This document shows positions 48,143 to 60,903 of a stretch of 64,000 nt of DNA, piece after piece. Position 1 is the first letter of the stretch. Each line of letters opens with the position of its first letter. The position numbers and the translations under genes are program-made. The notes under the pieces are model-generated. The model did not search any database, was not told the DNA's origin, and saw nothing but the letters and a program-made list of their open reading frames with translations. The stretch comes from Lasioglossum baleicum (Eukaryota > Arthropoda > Insecta > Hymenoptera > Halictidae): positions 124,001 through 188,000 of the forward strand of contig NW_027469344.1 in the NCBI RefSeq assembly GCF_051020765.1, in the 5' to 3' direction.

Positions 48143-48940
48143 CTGTTCAAATATTAAAGCAGGGCGTCAAGCCGTTGTAGCACATTACCCATTCGTATGG
48201 AGTCTAACATTTTACAATAGGCCATTCCATCCGAGAAGCTAACCCGCTGTATTGAGTGTACTACCTCATGTTCAGAGAAGCAAATTAGTAGATATTTTAG
48301 TGTCGGGCACTCTTACTTCGTGTATGGATTAGAAGATCAGAAGGCAGACTGATGATGAACATTACCGCCCCCTTTGAGAGTCGAACGGCCAAGTGAATAA
48401 CTTCACCTATCCCGTGATTCCGAGAGTCAACCCAGGATAACCGAGAAGTATGTCCGCTAAACACTATTGGGAGTAGACACCTTAATTCGCAGTTGAATAT
48501 TAACATAGAGTGTCAAACTGTTTGAGGGCGTTACCAATTGGTATAATGTCAAAGGTTTTAGCGACGACCTTACCCACCGAAAATCTAACACGCTGCATCG
48601 AGAGTATAACTTCGTGTACAGTGGAGGAAAATATTCTTCATTTCATTGACGGGCACCCTATAGTCATGTGCGATTTTGAAGACCCATGATCAAACCGTTT
48701 GTCTGCGTGACCATCATCCTTGACATTCGAACAGATAACACTCCCCTCTTTGGGAGTGTAATTGCTAAGTCAATGGCATCACCTATCCTGTAACTCAGAG
48801 AGTCATACCATGTATTCCGGGAATAAATGCTCCAAACAGTTTTGGCAAAGACACCTTAATTCACGCTATGAATAATAAAGCATACCACCATACCGCTGCA
48901 GAACGTTACATAATGCTATAGAGTCAAACTCTATCCCGAA
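48143..48940 (+). repeat. Satellite A, forward, about 2.3 units after satellite B
   Basis: Forward satellite A starts at CACTGTTCAAATATTAAAGC and runs to CTCTATCCCGAAG, where it flips to reverse at 48941. It includes the palindrome TACCAATTGGTA at 48532-48543 and a local duplication at 48715-48765. Confidence 0.92.
48715..48765 (+). repeat. Local duplication with an 8-bp-stem hairpin
   Basis: The half-2 segment appears twice (CCTTGACATTCGAACAG, then CTTTGGGAGTGTAATTGC). The second copy has mutated into the perfect hairpin ACACTCCC-CTCTTT-GGGAGTGT (48738-48759). No T-run or gene lies nearby, so it is not read as a terminator. Confidence 0.7.
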
Positions 48941-50479
48941 GTGTTAAGGTACCTGTCACTAAAATATCTACTAACTTGTATTGCTGATCACGAAGTTATA
49001 CCCTCGATGCAGCGGATTATGTGCTGTGAAGATAAAGTAACAGGTAAATAGTATGTCATTATGCCCATTGGTAACGTTCTCAAACGGTTTGACACTCTAT
49101 TTTAATATGCAATCCGAGAAATAAGGTGTCTGTTGCCACAACTCATCAGCGGGCTTACACCTGCAGTGCCTCGTATGACTCACGGAACCACAGGATATAT
49201 GAAGCTATTAACGCATCCATTCGTATCTCACACAAGCTTGCAATGTTCTTGAGCGGTTTGGCCCACAATCTAATAATTCATACATGAAATTAAGGTGCCC
49301 ATCACTGCAATGTTTACCAATTTGTAACTCTAATCACGTAGCTATACTCTCGAATCGGCGGGTTAGCTTCTCGGACGGTAAGGCATTCGGTAAAACGTTT
49401 GACTTTATAGGAATTAATAAGTATCTCACATGGTGTGACGTTCGATTTTAATATTCACTCCGCCAATTAATTCATTTGTTGCCAATACTCTTCAGCGGGT
49501 TTACCCTCGGGTTAGCTGGTTTGGCTCTCGGAAACACAGGATACCTGGAGCTATTTACTTATCCATTAGACTGCCAAAGGGGTTGGTAACATTCTCGAAC
49601 GGATTGACCAGCGATCTTCTAATTCATGCACGACATGAAAATGCGCGTCACTAAAATGTCAACTAATTTGTTTCGTTAAACACGAAGTTATACCCCCGAT
49701 ACAGCGGATCATGTTCTCTGAAGGTAGGTGTCAAATAAATAGTATGTCGATATGCCCATTGGTAACGATCACAAACGGTTTTACATTCTACTTTAATATT
49801 CATACCGTAAACTAAGGTGTCTATTGTCAATAGCGTTCAGCGGATTTCCTTCTGGAAAACCAGGCTTGACTCTACAGAATCACAGGGTAGCTGAATCTAT
49901 TGACTCAGCCGTTCGATACTCAGTCAAGGTGGTAACGTTCTCGCAAGGTTTGACACTAGATCTTCTAATTCATACATGAAATTAAGGTGCCCGTCACTAA
50001 AATGTATACCAATTTGTATAAACTGATCACTAATTTATACTCTCGAGACAGCAGATTAGGATCTCGGTAGGTATGACCGTCGGTAAAATCTTTTGACTTT
50101 ATACCAATTTGAAACTGTCTCAAACGGTTTCACACTCTACTTTAATATTCAAGTCATGAACTAAGGCATTTGCTGTCAATTCTGTTCAGCGGAATTACTC
50201 CGGGAGTAACTCATTTGACTCTTGGAGTCGTGGAATAGGTGACGACATCAACTTAGCCGTTCGTCCCTCAAAGCCGGTTGTAACGATCTGGAACGGCATG
50301 ACACATCGACCTTCCAATTCATACATAAAATTAAGGTATCCGTCACAAAATTGTATACTAATTTGCATCTCCGAATATGTTGTCATACACTCGCCACAGC
50401 GGGTGAGGTTCGCGGGAGGTACGGCATTCTGTAAAACGTTTGACTGTATAACAATTGGAAATGTTCACAAAGTGTGTGA

Positions 50480-50818
50480 TGCTCTATTTTAATATCTGCT
50501 CCGCGAATTAAGGAATCTACTGGGAATTCTGTTTAGCGAATGTACTCTAGCAAATCCAGGTTCTTCTGTCCGAATCACTGTATATGTGAAGCTATTGACT
50601 TATCCGTTTGACTCTCAAAGTGGGTGGTAACGATCCCAAACGGATTGACGTTCAATTTTGATATTCAATCCGTGAATGGAGGTGTCTATTTCTAATACTA
50701 TACAGCGCATTTACTCCCGGAATATCTCGTTTCACTCTCTGATTCACAGAATGTATCAAGCTATTGACGTATCCGTTTGAATCTCACAGAAGGTTGTAAT
50801 GTTCTCGACTGGTATGAC
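50480..50818 (-). repeat. Half-2/half-2 unit in satellite A (reverse block)
   Basis: Core ends fall at about 50479, 50649 and 50818, 170 and 169 bp apart. The core at 50649 has the half-2 head on one side (GTGGGTGGTAACGATCCC) and half-2 tail on the other (GACGTTCAATTTTGATATTC). The half-1 module expected between is missing. This is the same kind of event as at 24181, on the other strand. Confidence 0.86.
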
Positions 50819-51112
50819 CCACGATGCTCTAATGCATAGATGAAGTTAACGTCTCGTCACTGAATTGAATACAAATTTCTTTCTCTGAATTCGAAGTTAT
50901 ACTCTCGAGTATACAACGGGCTACATTTCTGGAGGGCATGGCCTTCGGTAAATGGTTTCACTATATACCTTTTGCTGGACTTCTCAAACTGATGGACGGC
51001 CAGCATTAATATCCAACCGTGAATAAAGTTGTTTATTACCAATACTGTTCGGCGGATTTAGTCCCGGAATACCTGGTTTGCCTGTCGGAATAACAGGATA
51101 GTTGGAGCTATT

Positions 51113-51133
51113 AACAGTTAACAGTTAACAGTT
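51113..51133. repeat. Triple heptamer (AACAGTT)x3
   Basis: Three exact tandem copies of AACAGTT replace the usual GACTTAGCCG stretch before GACTCTCAAAG. This is a small slippage expansion inside satellite A. Confidence 0.85.
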
Positions 51134-51264
51134 CGACTCTCAAAGAAGGTGGAAACATTCTCGAATGGATTGACTCTCGATTATTCTATTCACAAATGAT
51201 AACAAGGTGCCGGTGTCTATAAATTGTCTACTAATTAGATTCCGTGATCACTAAGCATGGCACT

Positions 51265-51295
51265 CGCAACCATTGGTAAGGTTCTACGATGGCAA
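51265..51295 (-). repeat. Displaced first-core segment inside a satellite A unit
   Basis: Between GGCACTCGC and AAGGTATGCGG the expected TACAGCGGGTTAGCTTC is replaced by AACCATTGGTAAGGTTCTAC followed by GATGG. That resembles the first-core site that should appear, and does appear, about 70 bp further on. It looks like a short template switch in the same orientation. Confidence 0.6.
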
Positions 51296-54200
51296 GGTAT
51301 GCGGTAAGAAGTTTGATTTTATACCATTTGGCAATGTTCTCCCACGGATTAACCTTCTACTTTAATATTTAAACCGTGACTAAGGTGTCTATTGCCATTA
51401 CTGTCCAGCGTATTTACTCTAAGACAACCTAGTATGACTCTCGGAAACACAGGATATGTGACGCTGTTGACTTAACTGTACGAATCTAACAGAGATTTGT
51501 AAAGTTCTGGACCGGCATGCATATCGATCTTATTCATACATGAAAAGGTGGTGCCCGTCACTAAAAGGAATGGATGGGTGTTTGCTTCATCACGAATTTA
51601 GACAATTGATACAGTAGGTTAGGGTATCGGAGGGTAAGGTCATCGATAAAAAGTTTGACTGTATAACAATATGTAACATTCGACAAAGATTTGACACGTC
51701 ACTTTAACATTCGTATCGTGAATTAAAGTGTCCATTGGTAATACAGCTCTGTGGATTCACTCCCGGAATACGTGGTCTGAGCCTCGGAATCACATGATGG
51801 GTGTATCTATTGATGGAGCAGTTCGACTCTCGATGAAGGAGGTAGTCTTCTCTCTCGGTTTGTCCATCTATCGTCGTAATTATACTTGAAAGTAAGGTGT
51901 CCCACTACTAACTCCTTCCGGTGAACACTAAGCAAGCCGATCGTTTCTGAGTGTTGAGTTGTTGGAAGGTAGGCCTTCGGTATGGGGTTTGACTCCATGC
52001 CAGTTCGTAACTTTCTACATCGGCATGACTCTGCACTTTAATAAATATACTTGGAACTATGGTATATATCGACAATACTGTACAGCGGATATACTCCCGG
52101 AATACCTGGTTCGACTCTCGGAATCACAGTATGGGTGAAGCTATTGACTTTGCCCATCGACTCGCTAAGAAGGTGGTATCGTTCTCTAACGATATGGACC
52201 CTCGATCGTGTATATAATACATGAATTTATGGTGCCTTCACAGTAATGAAGACTAATTTCTTTCTCGGAACATGAAGTTATACCCTCGAAACGGCGAGTT
52301 TGCTTTACCGAAGGTAAGGCCATCGACAAAGTGTTTGACTTTATACCAATCGGCTATACACTCAAACGGTTTTAAGCTATACTTTTTAATTCAATCCGTG
52401 GATTAAGGTGTCAACTGCCAATGCTCATCAGTTGACTTACTCTCGGTTTTCCCGGGTTGCCTCTCAGAATCACGGGTTGGGTGAAGCTATTTACTTAGCC
52501 GTTCATATCTCACAGAAGGTCGAAAAGTTCTCGAATGGTTTGACCCTAGATCGTCTAATTCGTGCATGAAATTAAGGATCTCGTCAATTAAACGTATTCC
52601 AGTTCGTACATGTGAATACGGTGTTATACTCCCTATACCGCGAGTTTTATTGGATGGAAATGCATTCTGTATCATGTTTGACCCTACACCTATAGGTATT
52701 TCTCTAGAACGCCTTGACAGCCTGCTTTAATATTGAAACCGTGAATTAAGGTGTCAATTGTCCATGCTGTTGATCGGATTTACTTTCGGAATACCTGGTT
52801 TGCTACTTCAAATCACAGAAGAGGTGAAGCTATTGACACAGTCGCTCGTCTCTCACACAATATGGAAATGTTCTCGAACGCTTTGACTCCCGATATTGTA
52901 ATTCATACTTGAATTTAAGGTGCCCGCCACTGAAATGTTTAGAAATTTGATCTTCGGAACACGAAGTTATACTCTCGAAACTGCGGGTTAGCTTCACCGA
53001 AGGTACGGCCACCTGTAACGTGTTTGACTTCATATAAATTGACAAAGCACTAAAACGATTAGACGCTCTACTTTAGTATTCAAACCGTGAATTTAGGTGT
53101 CAATTGCCAATACTGATCAGCGGATTTACTCCCGGAATACCAAGTTTGTCTCCAAATGACGGAATAGGTGAAGTTACTGACTTTGCTGTGCGACCTTCAA
53201 ATAAGGTTATAACGTTCCCGAACAGTTTGACACTCCATCTAGTTATTCATTCATGAAATTGAGGGGCCCGCCACTAAAATGTACACTAATTTGTATCTCT
53301 GCTCACGAAGTTATACTCTCGAAACGGCGGGTTTTCTTCTCGGAACGCACAGCCTTCGGTGAAGAGTCAGACCCTATACTAATAGGTAACGTTCACCATA
53401 CGAGTTGCTCTGTACTTAAATAATTATATCGGGATGTAGGGTTTTTAGTGCAAATACAGAAGAGCGGATTTACGCCTGGAATATGTGATAAGGCTCTCGG
53501 AATCACTGGATTGGTGTTGCTAATGACTTAGACGTTAGAACCTCAAAGATGGTGGTATCGTTCTCGAACTGCATGACACTCAATCATATAATTCATACAC
53601 GAAGATAAAGTGCCCGTGACTGAAATGAATACGATCTTCTTTCTCTGAACACGAAGTTATACTCTCGATACAGGCGGTTAGTTTTTCGGGGGATGAGATC
53701 TTCGGCAAGAGGTTTGACTATGTAGCAATTGGTAAAGATCTACACCGGTTTGACGCTCTTCTTTACTATTCAATCCGTGAATTGATATGTCTATTGGCAA
53801 TACTGTTCAGCGCATTTACTCTCGGATTACGTGGTTGGCCTCCCAGATTAACAGGATTGGTGAAGCTATTGACCTAGCCGTTCGAATCACAAAGACAGTG
53901 GTAACGTTCTCGAAAGGATTCACAATTGATATTCTAATTTACGCATTAATTTATGGTGCTGTCACTAAATGGTATACTATTGTGCTTCCCAAAACCCGTT
54001 GCAATGCTATCGATACGGTGGGTCAGCTTCCACGGTGGTAAGGCATTCAGTGAAACGTTTGACTTTATAGCAATTAGTAACGATCTGAAGCGGATTGCCG
54101 CTTAGTTTTAATAGTCAAACCGTGGATCATGTCGTCAGTTGCCAATACTTTTCAGCGTAGTTACTCACGGGATGCCTGGTTGGACAATTGGAATCATGCG

Positions 54201-54601
54201 ACAGGTGATACCTTCGAATTGGCCGTTCGACTCTAAATGCGGGTGGTAACGTCCTCGAGCGGCTTGAGTCTCGTTGTTCAATATCATACGTGAATTTAGG
54301 GTCACGTCACTAAATTGTATACTAATGTGTTTCCATACACAAGAAGATATACTCTCGATACGTCATGTTATGTAAATGTTTCGATAAAACGTTTGACTTT
54401 ATAGCAAATGTAACGCTCTCACACGGTTCGACGCTATATCTTCATATTCAACCCGTAAATTAAGGTGTCTATTACCAATACTGTCCAGCGGATTTCGTCC
54501 CGGAATACCCGTTTTGACCCTCGGCATCGCAGAATGGGTGAAACTATTGAATTAGCCGTTCGTCTCTCACAGACGTTTCCATCGTTCTCGAGCGACTTCA
54601 C

Positions 54602-54956
54602 CTTCGATGCTCTAATTCGACAGCGAATATAAGATGCCCAACACTAAAATGTCTACTAGTTTCACTCTGTAAACATGAAGTTATACTCTCTATGAAGCAG
54701 GTCAGGTTCGCAGAAGGTACGGCCTTCGGTAAAGCGATTGACTTTATAACAATTGGAAACGTTCACAAAGGGTTTGATACTCAATCTTCTAATGTATACA
54801 TGAAATTAAGGTGGCAGTCACTAAAATGCGTATTACTTTGATTCCATCAACATGAAATTATACTCTCGATACAGTTGGTTTTGTTTCTGGGAGGGTAAAG
54901 TCTTCGGTGAAAGGTATGAATTTATGCCAATTAGTGAGGGTCTCAAACGGTTTCAC
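54602..54956 (-). repeat. Half-1/half-1 unit in satellite A (reverse block)
   Basis: Core ends fall at about 54601, 54778 and 54956, 177 and 178 bp apart. At the middle core, GTTCACAAAGGGTTTGATAC (first-core type) is followed directly by TCAATCTTCTAATG (half-1 tail). Two half-1 modules are thus joined without a half 2. This is the reciprocal of the half-2/half-2 units. Confidence 0.86.
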
Positions 54957-56009
54957 GCTCTACTTCAATATTCAAACGGACAATCAAGGTGTCCATTGCT
55001 AGCAGTGTTCAGCTTATTGACTATCGCAATGCCTGGTTTGTCTTTCGGAATCACTGGACAGGTTAGGTTAATAACTAAGCAGTTCGATTCTCAACCAAGG
55101 TGGTAACGTTCTCGAACGGTTTTACCATCGATCTTCTAATTAATACATGATATTAAACGTGACCGTCACCAATATGTAAGTTAATTTGAACCTCTTGCCA
55201 CGAATTTATACCGTCGAGACTGAGGATTAGGGTCACGGAGTGTAAGGTCTTATGTACAACGATTGACATTATTCAATCTGGTGACGTTCTCCAATGGGTA
55301 AACGCTCTAACTTAATAATCAACACGCGAATTAAGGTGTTATCTGCCAATAGTATACAGCGGATATTCTCCTGATATACCTGGTATGACTCTCGGAAACA
55401 CAAGTGCAGGTGAAGCTTTGTACACGGCCGTTCGACGTTGAAGGAAGGTGATAACGTTCTCGAAATGGTTGACTCTCGATCTTCTTATTCACAAATGAAT
55501 TTGTGGTGGCGGTCACTAAAATGTATATTCATTTGTTTCTCTGAACAGGATATCAAATCCACGATACAGCGCCTTTTCTTCTCGAGGGTACCTTATCCGG
55601 TAAAGAGTATGACGCTGTACCAATAGGTAACGTGCTCAAACAGTTTGTCGCTCTACTTTAATATTCATACCGTGAATAAAGATGTCCATTGCTAATAACG
55701 TACACCACATTTACTCCTGGCATACCAGGCTTGTCTCTCGGAATCGCAATTATAGGTGATGCTATTGACTCAGCAGGTCGACACTCGAAGAAAGTGGTAA
55801 CAATCTGGAACGGTTAGACTCCCGATCATCTAATTCATACATAGAATTAAGGTGTCCGCCTGGCAAAATGTCCACTAATTTCGTTTCCAGAAAGCGAAGA
55901 TTATATCCACGATAAAACGAGTTATTGTATCGATAGGTAAGGTATCCGGTCTCGAGTACGACGTTACAGTAATTGATAACGTTCGCCAGCGGTTTGACTC
56001 TGTCTTTTA

Positions 56010-56050
56010 ATATTCATACCGTGAGTAGAGAGACTCATACCGAGAGACTC
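56010..56050. other. Reverse-to-forward strand switch with a short direct repeat
   Basis: Reverse sequence ends at ATTCATACCGTGA and forward sequence begins at GTAGAGAGACTCATACC. TCATACC occurs at 56014-56020 and again at 56035-56041, and each is followed by GAGAGAC. Microhomology may have guided the joining. Confidence 0.75.
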
Positions 56051-56280
56051 AAGGCTACCGTTTGGTAGCAAGTCAAATTCTTTACCGATGGCCATAACGT
56101 CCAGGAAACTAACCTGCCGTTTCGGGAGTATAATTTGGTGTTCAGAGAACGAAGATGGTATTCATTTCAGTGAATGGCACCTTAACTTCTTTTATCAATT
56201 AGACGATTGAGCGCCAAACCGTTCACGAACGATCCCCCCCCCCCTTTGAGTGTCGAGATGCTCAGTCAATAGCTTCACAT

Positions 56281-56315
56281 ATCCTGTGATGAAGGGTATC
56301 GTGTATGAATACTAA
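56281..56315 (+). repeat. Truncated satellite A unit
   Basis: Half 2 stops after ATATCCTGTGAT and resumes at GTATCGTGTATGAATAC just before the next first core, so about 80 bp are missing. Confidence 0.65.
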
Positions 56316-58857
56316 AACGGACCGTCAACTCGATGTAGAATGCTACCGACTGATGGAGATACAAACCATCGACCGAAGCCTTAACATCCGAGAAGCTTGC
56401 ACGCCGTATCGACAGCATGACTTCGTGTTCAGAGAAAGACATTAGCATAAATTTTAGTGTAGGACATCACAATTTCATGCATGAATTGCAAAATCCGGTG
56501 CCAAACCAATCGCGAACGTGCCCACCACCTTTAATAGTCGCACTGATATGTCAACAGCTTAACCCGTCTTGTGATGGCAACATTCAAAAAAATTTCTATA
56601 CATTTTAGTGATAAGCACCTTTATTTCATGTATGACTTAGAATGTTGCAGGTCAATCCGTACAGGAACGTGTCCACCTTCTTTGAGGGTCGAACTGTTGA
56701 GTCAAAAGCTTCACCTGTCATGTGATTCCGGGAGGCAAATTTGGTATCCGGGAGTATCGGCTATTGACACCTTAATACACGGTATGAATATTAAAGCAGA
56801 CAGTAAACCCATTGTAGATCGTTATCAATTTGTATACAGTCATTGCACGAACCGTCTACCTCACCTTCCCAGAAGCCTACCCACCTATGCAGAGAGTACA
56901 ACATTGTGCTCAGAGGATCAAATTAATATACATTTTCGTGACGGGCACCCTTAATCTCACGTAGGAATAAGAAGATCGAGAGTCAATCCATAGGTGAATG
57001 TTACCACCTTTCTTGTGAGTCGTACAACTAAGTCACTAGCTTCATCTACCCGGTGATTCCGGGAGTCAAGCCAGGTATTCCAGAAGCAAATCCGCTGAAC
57101 AGTATAGGCGATAGACACCTCAATTCACGATCGGAAAATTAAGGTAGAAATTCAAACTGTCGGAAAACATTATCAATTGGTATAAGTCATATATACCAAA
57201 ACCATGCCTTCCGAGAACCAAACACGTTATAGGGAGTGTCGTACTTACTGTTCGCGCAGAAACAAACCAGTAGACATTTTGGCAGAGGAACACCTTATTT
57301 TCATGTTTGAGTAGCAAAATCGGGAGACAAACCGATGAAGAACTATACTTCATTTCTTGAGAGTCGCACAGCTAAGCCAATACCTACACTTATCCTGTGA
57401 TGCCAGGAATAAAACCAGGTGTTCCGGGATTTAATCCGCACTATAGTATTTGCAATAGACATCCTAGTTCACGATACAAATATTATCGCACGTAGTCAAT
57501 ACGTTGTAGGAAGCTATTTATTGTTATAATGTCAAATATTTTATCGGAGGCATCACCTACCGAGACTAAAAACGCTGCATCGAGAGTATAACGACCTGTC
57601 CAGAGCAACATACAAGTATACATTTAATTGACGGGAACCTTAGTTTCATGTATGAATTGGAAGATAGAAGGTCAATCGTTTCGAGAACGATACCACCATC
57701 TGTGAGAGACGAACGACTAAGTCAATAGCATCACCTATCCAGCGATTCCGAGTGTCAAACTAGGTATTCCGGGAGAAAATCCGCTGAAGTGTTACGGCAA
57801 TAGACACCTTCATTCACGGTATGAATATTAAAGTAGAAGGTCAATCCATCGGAGAGAATTAACAATTGTTATAGAGTCATTCTTTTTACCGAATACATTA
57901 CCTTCATAGAACCTATCCCGCTGTAGCCAGTCTGATGCTTAGTGCTCACGGAAACAAATTAGTAGACATTTTAGGAGATGGACACTTATTTTCATTTGTG
58001 AATAGAATAATCGAGAGTCAAACAGCTCAAGAAAGTAGCCAGCTTCTGTAAGACGCGAACGCCTACGTTTATAGCTTCACTTATCCTGTGATTCCGAGAG
58101 TCAGACACGGTATTCCGGGAGGAAATACGCTGAACATTATAGACAACATAAACCTTAGTTTATGAGATAAATAGTAACATAGAGATTCGAAACAACGTAA
58201 AACGCTACCTACTGGTATGAGGTTAAACTTTGTACAGGATACCTTTCCCTCCGAGAACATAACCCGCTGCAGCAAGTGTCTTGCTTAGTGTTCAAGGAAA
58301 TAAGTTAATAGAATCTTTAGTAGACGGACACTTTAATTACCTGTAGCAATAGGAGGATGGAGGGTCAACTCATCCGAGAACGTTACCACCTCTTCCGACA
58401 GTCGCATGCTCACGGCAATAGCGTCACCTTTCCTGCGACTTCGGGTGATAATCCATGTACTCCGAGAGAAAATCCACTGAACAGTAGTGCCAATGGTCAC
58501 ATAAATTCACGAGTTGATTAATAAAATTGAGCATCAAGCCGTTTGTAAGCGTTACCGACTGTTATGACGTTAAACGTTTTGCGGAAGGCCGCAAATTCCG
58601 CGAAGCTGACCCGTTGCATCGAGGATAAAATTAGTATACATTTTAGTGACGAGAACCTTATCTTCTGGCTTCAATTAGAAGATCGATTATCGAACAGATT
58701 AAGAACTTTGAAATCTTCTGTGAGAGTCGAACGGATGAGTCAATAGCTTCACCGATCCTGAGATTCGGAGTGTCAAGCAAGGTATTCCGGGAGTAAATCC
58801 GCCGCAGATTATTGGTAATAGGTACCTTCATTCACAGTTTGAATATTAAAATTGATC

Positions 58858-59029
58858 GTCATACCGTTTGATATCGTTACAGCCCATTTTTAAAGTCTAA
58901 CGTATAAGTCAATAGCTGCTCCACCTACCTTGTCATTCCGAGAGTCAAACCAGGTCATCCGAACGTAAATCCGCTGAAGAGTAATGGCAATGCATACCTT
59001 AATTCTCGGAGTGAACAGTAAAACAAAGC
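58858..59029 (+). repeat. In-register half-1/half-2 chimera of satellite A
   Basis: The module opens as half 1 (GTCATACCGTTTGATATCG, then AAAGTCTAACG). It continues as half 2 from TATAAGTCAATAGC to the next first core at 59030, 172 bp in all. The join lies in AGTCNAACG, which both halves carry at the same offset (about 36-45). Length and register are those of a half-2 module. Confidence 0.82.
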
Positions 59030-59317
59030 GACACGCCGTGTGAGAACGTAACTAATTGCTATAAACTCAAAGCATTTACAGAATGCTTTACCGTCCGAGG
59101 ATCTAACCCCCCGAATCGAGAGTATAGCTTCTTGTTTAGGGAAACACATTAGTGTACAATTTAGGGACGTCACCTGAAAGCCATGTAAAAATTCGGAGAC
59201 CGATGGTCGAACAGTTCGAGAACGTTACCACCCTCTTTGAGAGTCCATCGTCTAAGTCAATAGCTTCAACCATCCTGTGATTCCGCGAGTCAAACCAAGT
59301 ATTATTATATTTCCAAG

Positions 59318-59352
59318 AATATTTCCAATGATCGGTATTGGCAATGGACACC
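59318..59352 (+). repeat. Short AT-rich insertion in satellite A
   Basis: After CAAACCAAGTATT come ATTATATTTCCAAGAATATT and TCC before the unit resumes at AATGATCGGTATTGGC. The insert holds two similar TATTTCCAA pieces, which suggests slippage. Confidence 0.6.
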
Positions 59353-59597
59353 TTAATTCTCAGTATGAGTATTAAAGCACAGAGTCAAACCCCTGCAGAT
59401 CGTTACGAATTCGTATAGAGTCTGATTCTTGCCGAAGGCCTCGCTGTCCGAGAAGCCTAGAAGGGTGTAGGGAGTGTTTCGCTGACTGTTTGCGGATGCA
59501 AATTGGTACACATTCTAGCATACGCACACTTGACTTCTGTGTAGGACCAGCATACTCGGGAGCCAAACCGTCCGAGAACGTTACCTCCGTCTTCGAA

Positions 59598-59725
59598 AGT
59601 CGCAGACCTACGTCAAAAGCATCACCTACCCTATGATTCCGAGATTCAAGCCAGGTACACCGAGGGTGAATTCCCAGCGCAGTATAGGCCAAAGACACAA
59701 TATCTCACGGTATGAATATTAAACT
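59598..59725 (+). repeat. Satellite A variant segment, partner of 39562-39690
   Basis: It has the same rare variants as the 39.6 kb segment: GTCGCAGACCTACGTC, AAAAGCATCACC, CAGGTACACCGAG and GAATTCCC then GCGCAGTAT. Confidence 0.75.
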
Positions 59726-60569
59726 AGAGAGTCAGTCCGTCGTGGAATATAACCAATTTGAATAAAGTCATTTTTTACCGTACACCTGACCTTCCGAGGA
59801 TATAACCCCATGTAGCGAGTGTCTTGCTTAGTGCTCACGGAAACAAATTATCAGACATTTGAACTGATGGACACCTTATTGTCAAGTATGAGTGGAAAGA
59901 TCGAGTGTCAAACAGTCCCACAACGATCGCATCATCTTTGAGAGCCGAGCTGCTAAGCTGCACTTATCCTGTTATTCGGAGGGACAGACCAGGTATTCCC
60001 TGAGTCAATGCGGTGTACACCATTTTCAATGAACACCTTAATTCAGTGATTGAATATTAATACAGAGCGTCAATCCGCAGGATATCGTTACCAATTTGTA
60101 CAAAGTCAAATGTTTTACGGAAGACCTTACCATCCGAAAGCCTAACGCACTGTACCGAGAGTATTACATGATATTCAGTGGTAGAAATTGGTACACATTT
60201 TAGCAGGCGGACAAGTTGTTTTCATGTAAGAATAGCATATTCGAGGGTCAAACCTTTCGAGAATCGCACAGCTAAGCCAATAGCTTCCCTCTTCTGTGAT
60301 ACGAAGAGTAAAACCAGGCATTCCGGAAATAAATCCGCTGAAGAGTATGGGAAATAGGCACCTTAATGCATGGTTTGAACATTAAAAGCAGGCCGACAGG
60401 CCGTAGGTGAAAATTACCTATAGGTGAACGGTCAAACTTCTTGCAGAATACTCTACACACCAAATAACTAACTCGATGTATCGGGAGTATAATAACGTGT
60501 TCAGAGGTACGAACAAGTATACATTTACACACGCGCACCTTAATTTTAATATGAGTAAGAAGGTCGAGG

Positions 60570-60903
60570 GTCAAACCGTTCGAGAAAGTTAACACCTTCT
60601 ATCAGAGATGAACGGCTTTGTCAATAGCTTCGCATATCCTGAGAATCCGAAATTTAATCCAGATATTCCGGGAGTAAATGCGCTGCACCATACTGGCAAT
60701 AAACAACTTAATTCACGGCATGAATATGAAAGTAGGGCGTCAAGCCGTTTGAGAACGTTACCACCCACTTTGAGTGTCAAAAACGGATAACTTAATGGCT
60801 TCCCCTATCATGTGATGCCGAGAGTAGGTAATCCGCGGCTAAATCCTATGTACAGTATTGGCATTTGACACGCTATTTCAGGATATGAATATTAAGGTAG
60901 AGA
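60570..60903 (+). repeat. Half-2/half-2 unit in satellite A (forward block)
   Basis: Cores lie at 60570, 60739 and 60904, 169 and 165 bp apart. The middle core reads GTCAAGCCGTTTGAGAACG and is followed by TTACCACCCACTTTGAG, the half-2 head. No half 1 intervenes. Confidence 0.86.

Larger units (their letters stand above)
48941..56023 (-). repeat. Satellite A array, reverse, about 20 units
   Basis: Reverse satellite A with regular landmarks. Two units near 49045 and 49735 share the variant AAATAGTATGTC followed by ATGCCCATTGG and lie two units apart. The block contains a half-2/half-2 unit (50480-50818), a half-1/half-1 unit (54602-54956), a displaced 24-bp core near 51268 and a heptamer expansion at 51113. 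It ends at ATTCATACCGTGA, where forward units start. All open frames are short satellite frames. Confidence 0.94.

Noticed and set aside
48738..48759. Hairpin as a transcription terminator
   Set aside because: No T-run follows and no gene is nearby; it sits within satellite A.
56234..56244. Run of 11 C
   Set aside because: A simple homopolymer growth of the normal ACCACC stretch at the start of half 2; possibly a sequencing error. No further meaning is visible.
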